From the IMG/VR virus record IMGVR_UViG_3300042564_000578, positions 1 to 30,463 of that record: 30,463 nucleotides of DNA. One strand, given 5' to 3'. Both the position numbers and the translations under genes were made by a program. Below the pieces are notes generated by a model. It was not told the DNA's origin and made no database searches. It saw only the letters and a list, made by a program, of their open reading frames with translations. The DNA comes from a virus. Below are positions 29,795-30,463 of this stretch, piece after piece; within the stretch, counting starts at the first letter, position 1; each line of letters starts with the position of its first letter.

Positions 29795-30280
29795 ATGGCT
29801 ACCTATACTGACTCCCTCGGCTTCAATAAGGGCACTGCTGCTGCCTACGTTGACAACGGTCTGCACAAGGTCACTGTGCTCGAAGTCACCCTCGACTTCG
29901 CCGCCATCACTGCCGCCCGTCTGGCTGCCGGTGCCACCGCCCTGACCAGCGGCGACGTGCTGGAAGTCCTGCGTATCCCGGCGAAGTCGCAGGTCCTGAA
30001 TGTCGGCGTCGACGTGACCAAGGCGGAAGGCGGCACGCTGACCATCGACGTCGGTGACGGCGCTGACCCGGACGGCTTCCTCGATGGCGTGAACGCTAAC
30101 ACCGTGGCCGGCTACTCGTCCTCGACGGTGACGCTGGTTGAAGGCGCTCCGAACACGCTGTCGCCGGCGTTCGGCTTCGGCAAGTACTACGGTGCTGCTG
30201 ACACCATCGACGTGACCACCGTGAACGCTGCCGACGTGGCGGTGATGCGCGTGTGGGCCATCGTGGCTGACTGCAACTAA
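29795..30280 (+). CDS. Putative capsid decoration or virion structural protein
   Basis: The 161-residue protein is Ala/Gly/Thr/Val-rich and predicted beta (KVTVLEVTLDFAAIT, VLRIPAKSQVLNVGVDVT, LTIDVGDGADPDGF). This suits a beta-sandwich head decoration or head-fibre protein. It directly follows the capsid gene, has a good AAAGG ribosome-binding site, and is followed by its own hairpin terminator. Codons are as biased as in the capsid gene, so it is probably abundant. No enzyme motif is present. The exact role is inferred. Confidence 0.65.
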   Translation: MATYTDSLGFNKGTAAAYVDNGLHKVTVLEVTLDFAAITAARLAAGATALTSGDVLEVLRIPAKSQVLNVGVDVTKAEGGTLTIDVGDGADPDGFLDGVNANTVAGYSSSTVTLVEGAPNTLSPAFGFGKYYGAADTIDVTTVNAADVAVMRVWAIVADCN

Positions 30281-30286
30281 GGGGAT

Positions 30287-30310
30287 GGGGGGCTTCGGCC
30301 CCCCGTTTCT
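30287..30310 (+). terminator. Hairpin terminator after the decoration-like gene
   Basis: GGGGGGC-TTCG-GCCCCCC, a seven-pair GC stem with a TTCG loop, is followed by GTTTCT. It lies six bases after the stop codon. Like the one after the capsid gene it is short of Ts, so partial termination is likely. Confidence 0.6.
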
Positions 30311-30324
30311 GATAAGGGTGAGAT

Positions 30325-30463
30325 ATGCCGACGAACCTGACTGGGACCAAGATCAACGAGACGTTCGACCAGTTGCTGCATGTCAGCGACGGGCCGACCG
30401 CAACTGAGAAGACGGTCTACAGCGGCACTGGGGTTGCGACCACGCTGAGGCTGGGTACGCAGT
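30325..30463 (+). CDS. N-terminus of a tail-fibre-like or virion protein, cut by the window end
   Basis: Forty-six residues are visible: MPTNLTGTKINETFDQLLHV, then GPTATEKTVYSGTGVATTLR. This opening, with NLTG(T/S)KI and a LHV...TEKTVY(S/D)GTG strand pair, is like the start of phage virion or fibre proteins that hold repeated beta modules. AAGGGTGAG lies upstream of the ATG. The gene continues past the window, so the full function cannot be judged. Confidence 0.55.
   Translation, partial: MPTNLTGTKINETFDQLLHVSDGPTATEKTVYSGTGVATTLRLGTQ

Overview
The window is phage DNA: a GC-rich, tightly packed genome of a tailed, podovirus-like virus that probably infects a member of the Pseudomonadota. The reasons are a terminase/portal/scaffold/capsid block, a phage-type family A DNA polymerase, a primase-helicase, dozens of short overlapping genes, and no host housekeeping genes. 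The host cannot be fixed more closely from sequence alone. A GcrA/SANT-like protein hints at Alphaproteobacteria only weakly. No RNA polymerase, integrase, lysis gene, tRNA, rRNA or CRISPR array was found in the window.

Layout. (1) 1-1932 (+) is the 3' end of a very large virion gene, the tail of the late operon. It meets the early block tail to tail with an 8-bp overlap. (2) 1925-20777 (-) is one leftward early/middle block. Read in the direction of transcription it begins with small unknown genes (20777-17999), then two Gly/Tyr-repeat proteins (17780-16978). A MoxR-type AAA+ ATPase / DUF3150-like / VWA-metallopeptidase island follows (16924-13358), then an Nmad5-like protein, a stand-alone DnaA domain IV-like protein and a GcrA/SANT-like protein. 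The block ends with the replication set: family A polymerase, Cas4/RecB-like nuclease, VRR-NUC nuclease, SNF2 helicase, a coiled-coil protein, a 44-residue protein with a clamp-binding-like motif, an SSB-like protein, an HTH protein and an AEP primase-DUF927 helicase. (3) 20778-21533 is a gene-free, AT-rich control region with 15 copies of a decamer, AACTT(T/G/A)ACAC-like, on both strands. It holds a credible leftward promoter and is the best candidate for an origin/operator. (4) 21534-22156 (-) is a short separate leftward unit of three small genes closed by a clear terminator. (5) 22484-30463 (+) is the rightward late block: HNH-AP2 endonuclease, putative small terminase, large terminase, a repeat-bearing small protein, portal, scaffold, major capsid protein, a decoration-like protein and the start of a tail-fibre-like gene, with three hairpin terminators.

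How it works together. The leftward genes supply a nearly complete replisome (AEP primase plus helicase, SSB-like protein, polymerase with an intact proofreading site, two nucleases, SNF2 helicase). Most neighbouring genes overlap by 1-11 bp, which suggests translational coupling. The rightward genes package DNA and build the head. The least explained parts are the decamer region, the duplicated Gly-X repeat genes and the AAA+/VWA island.
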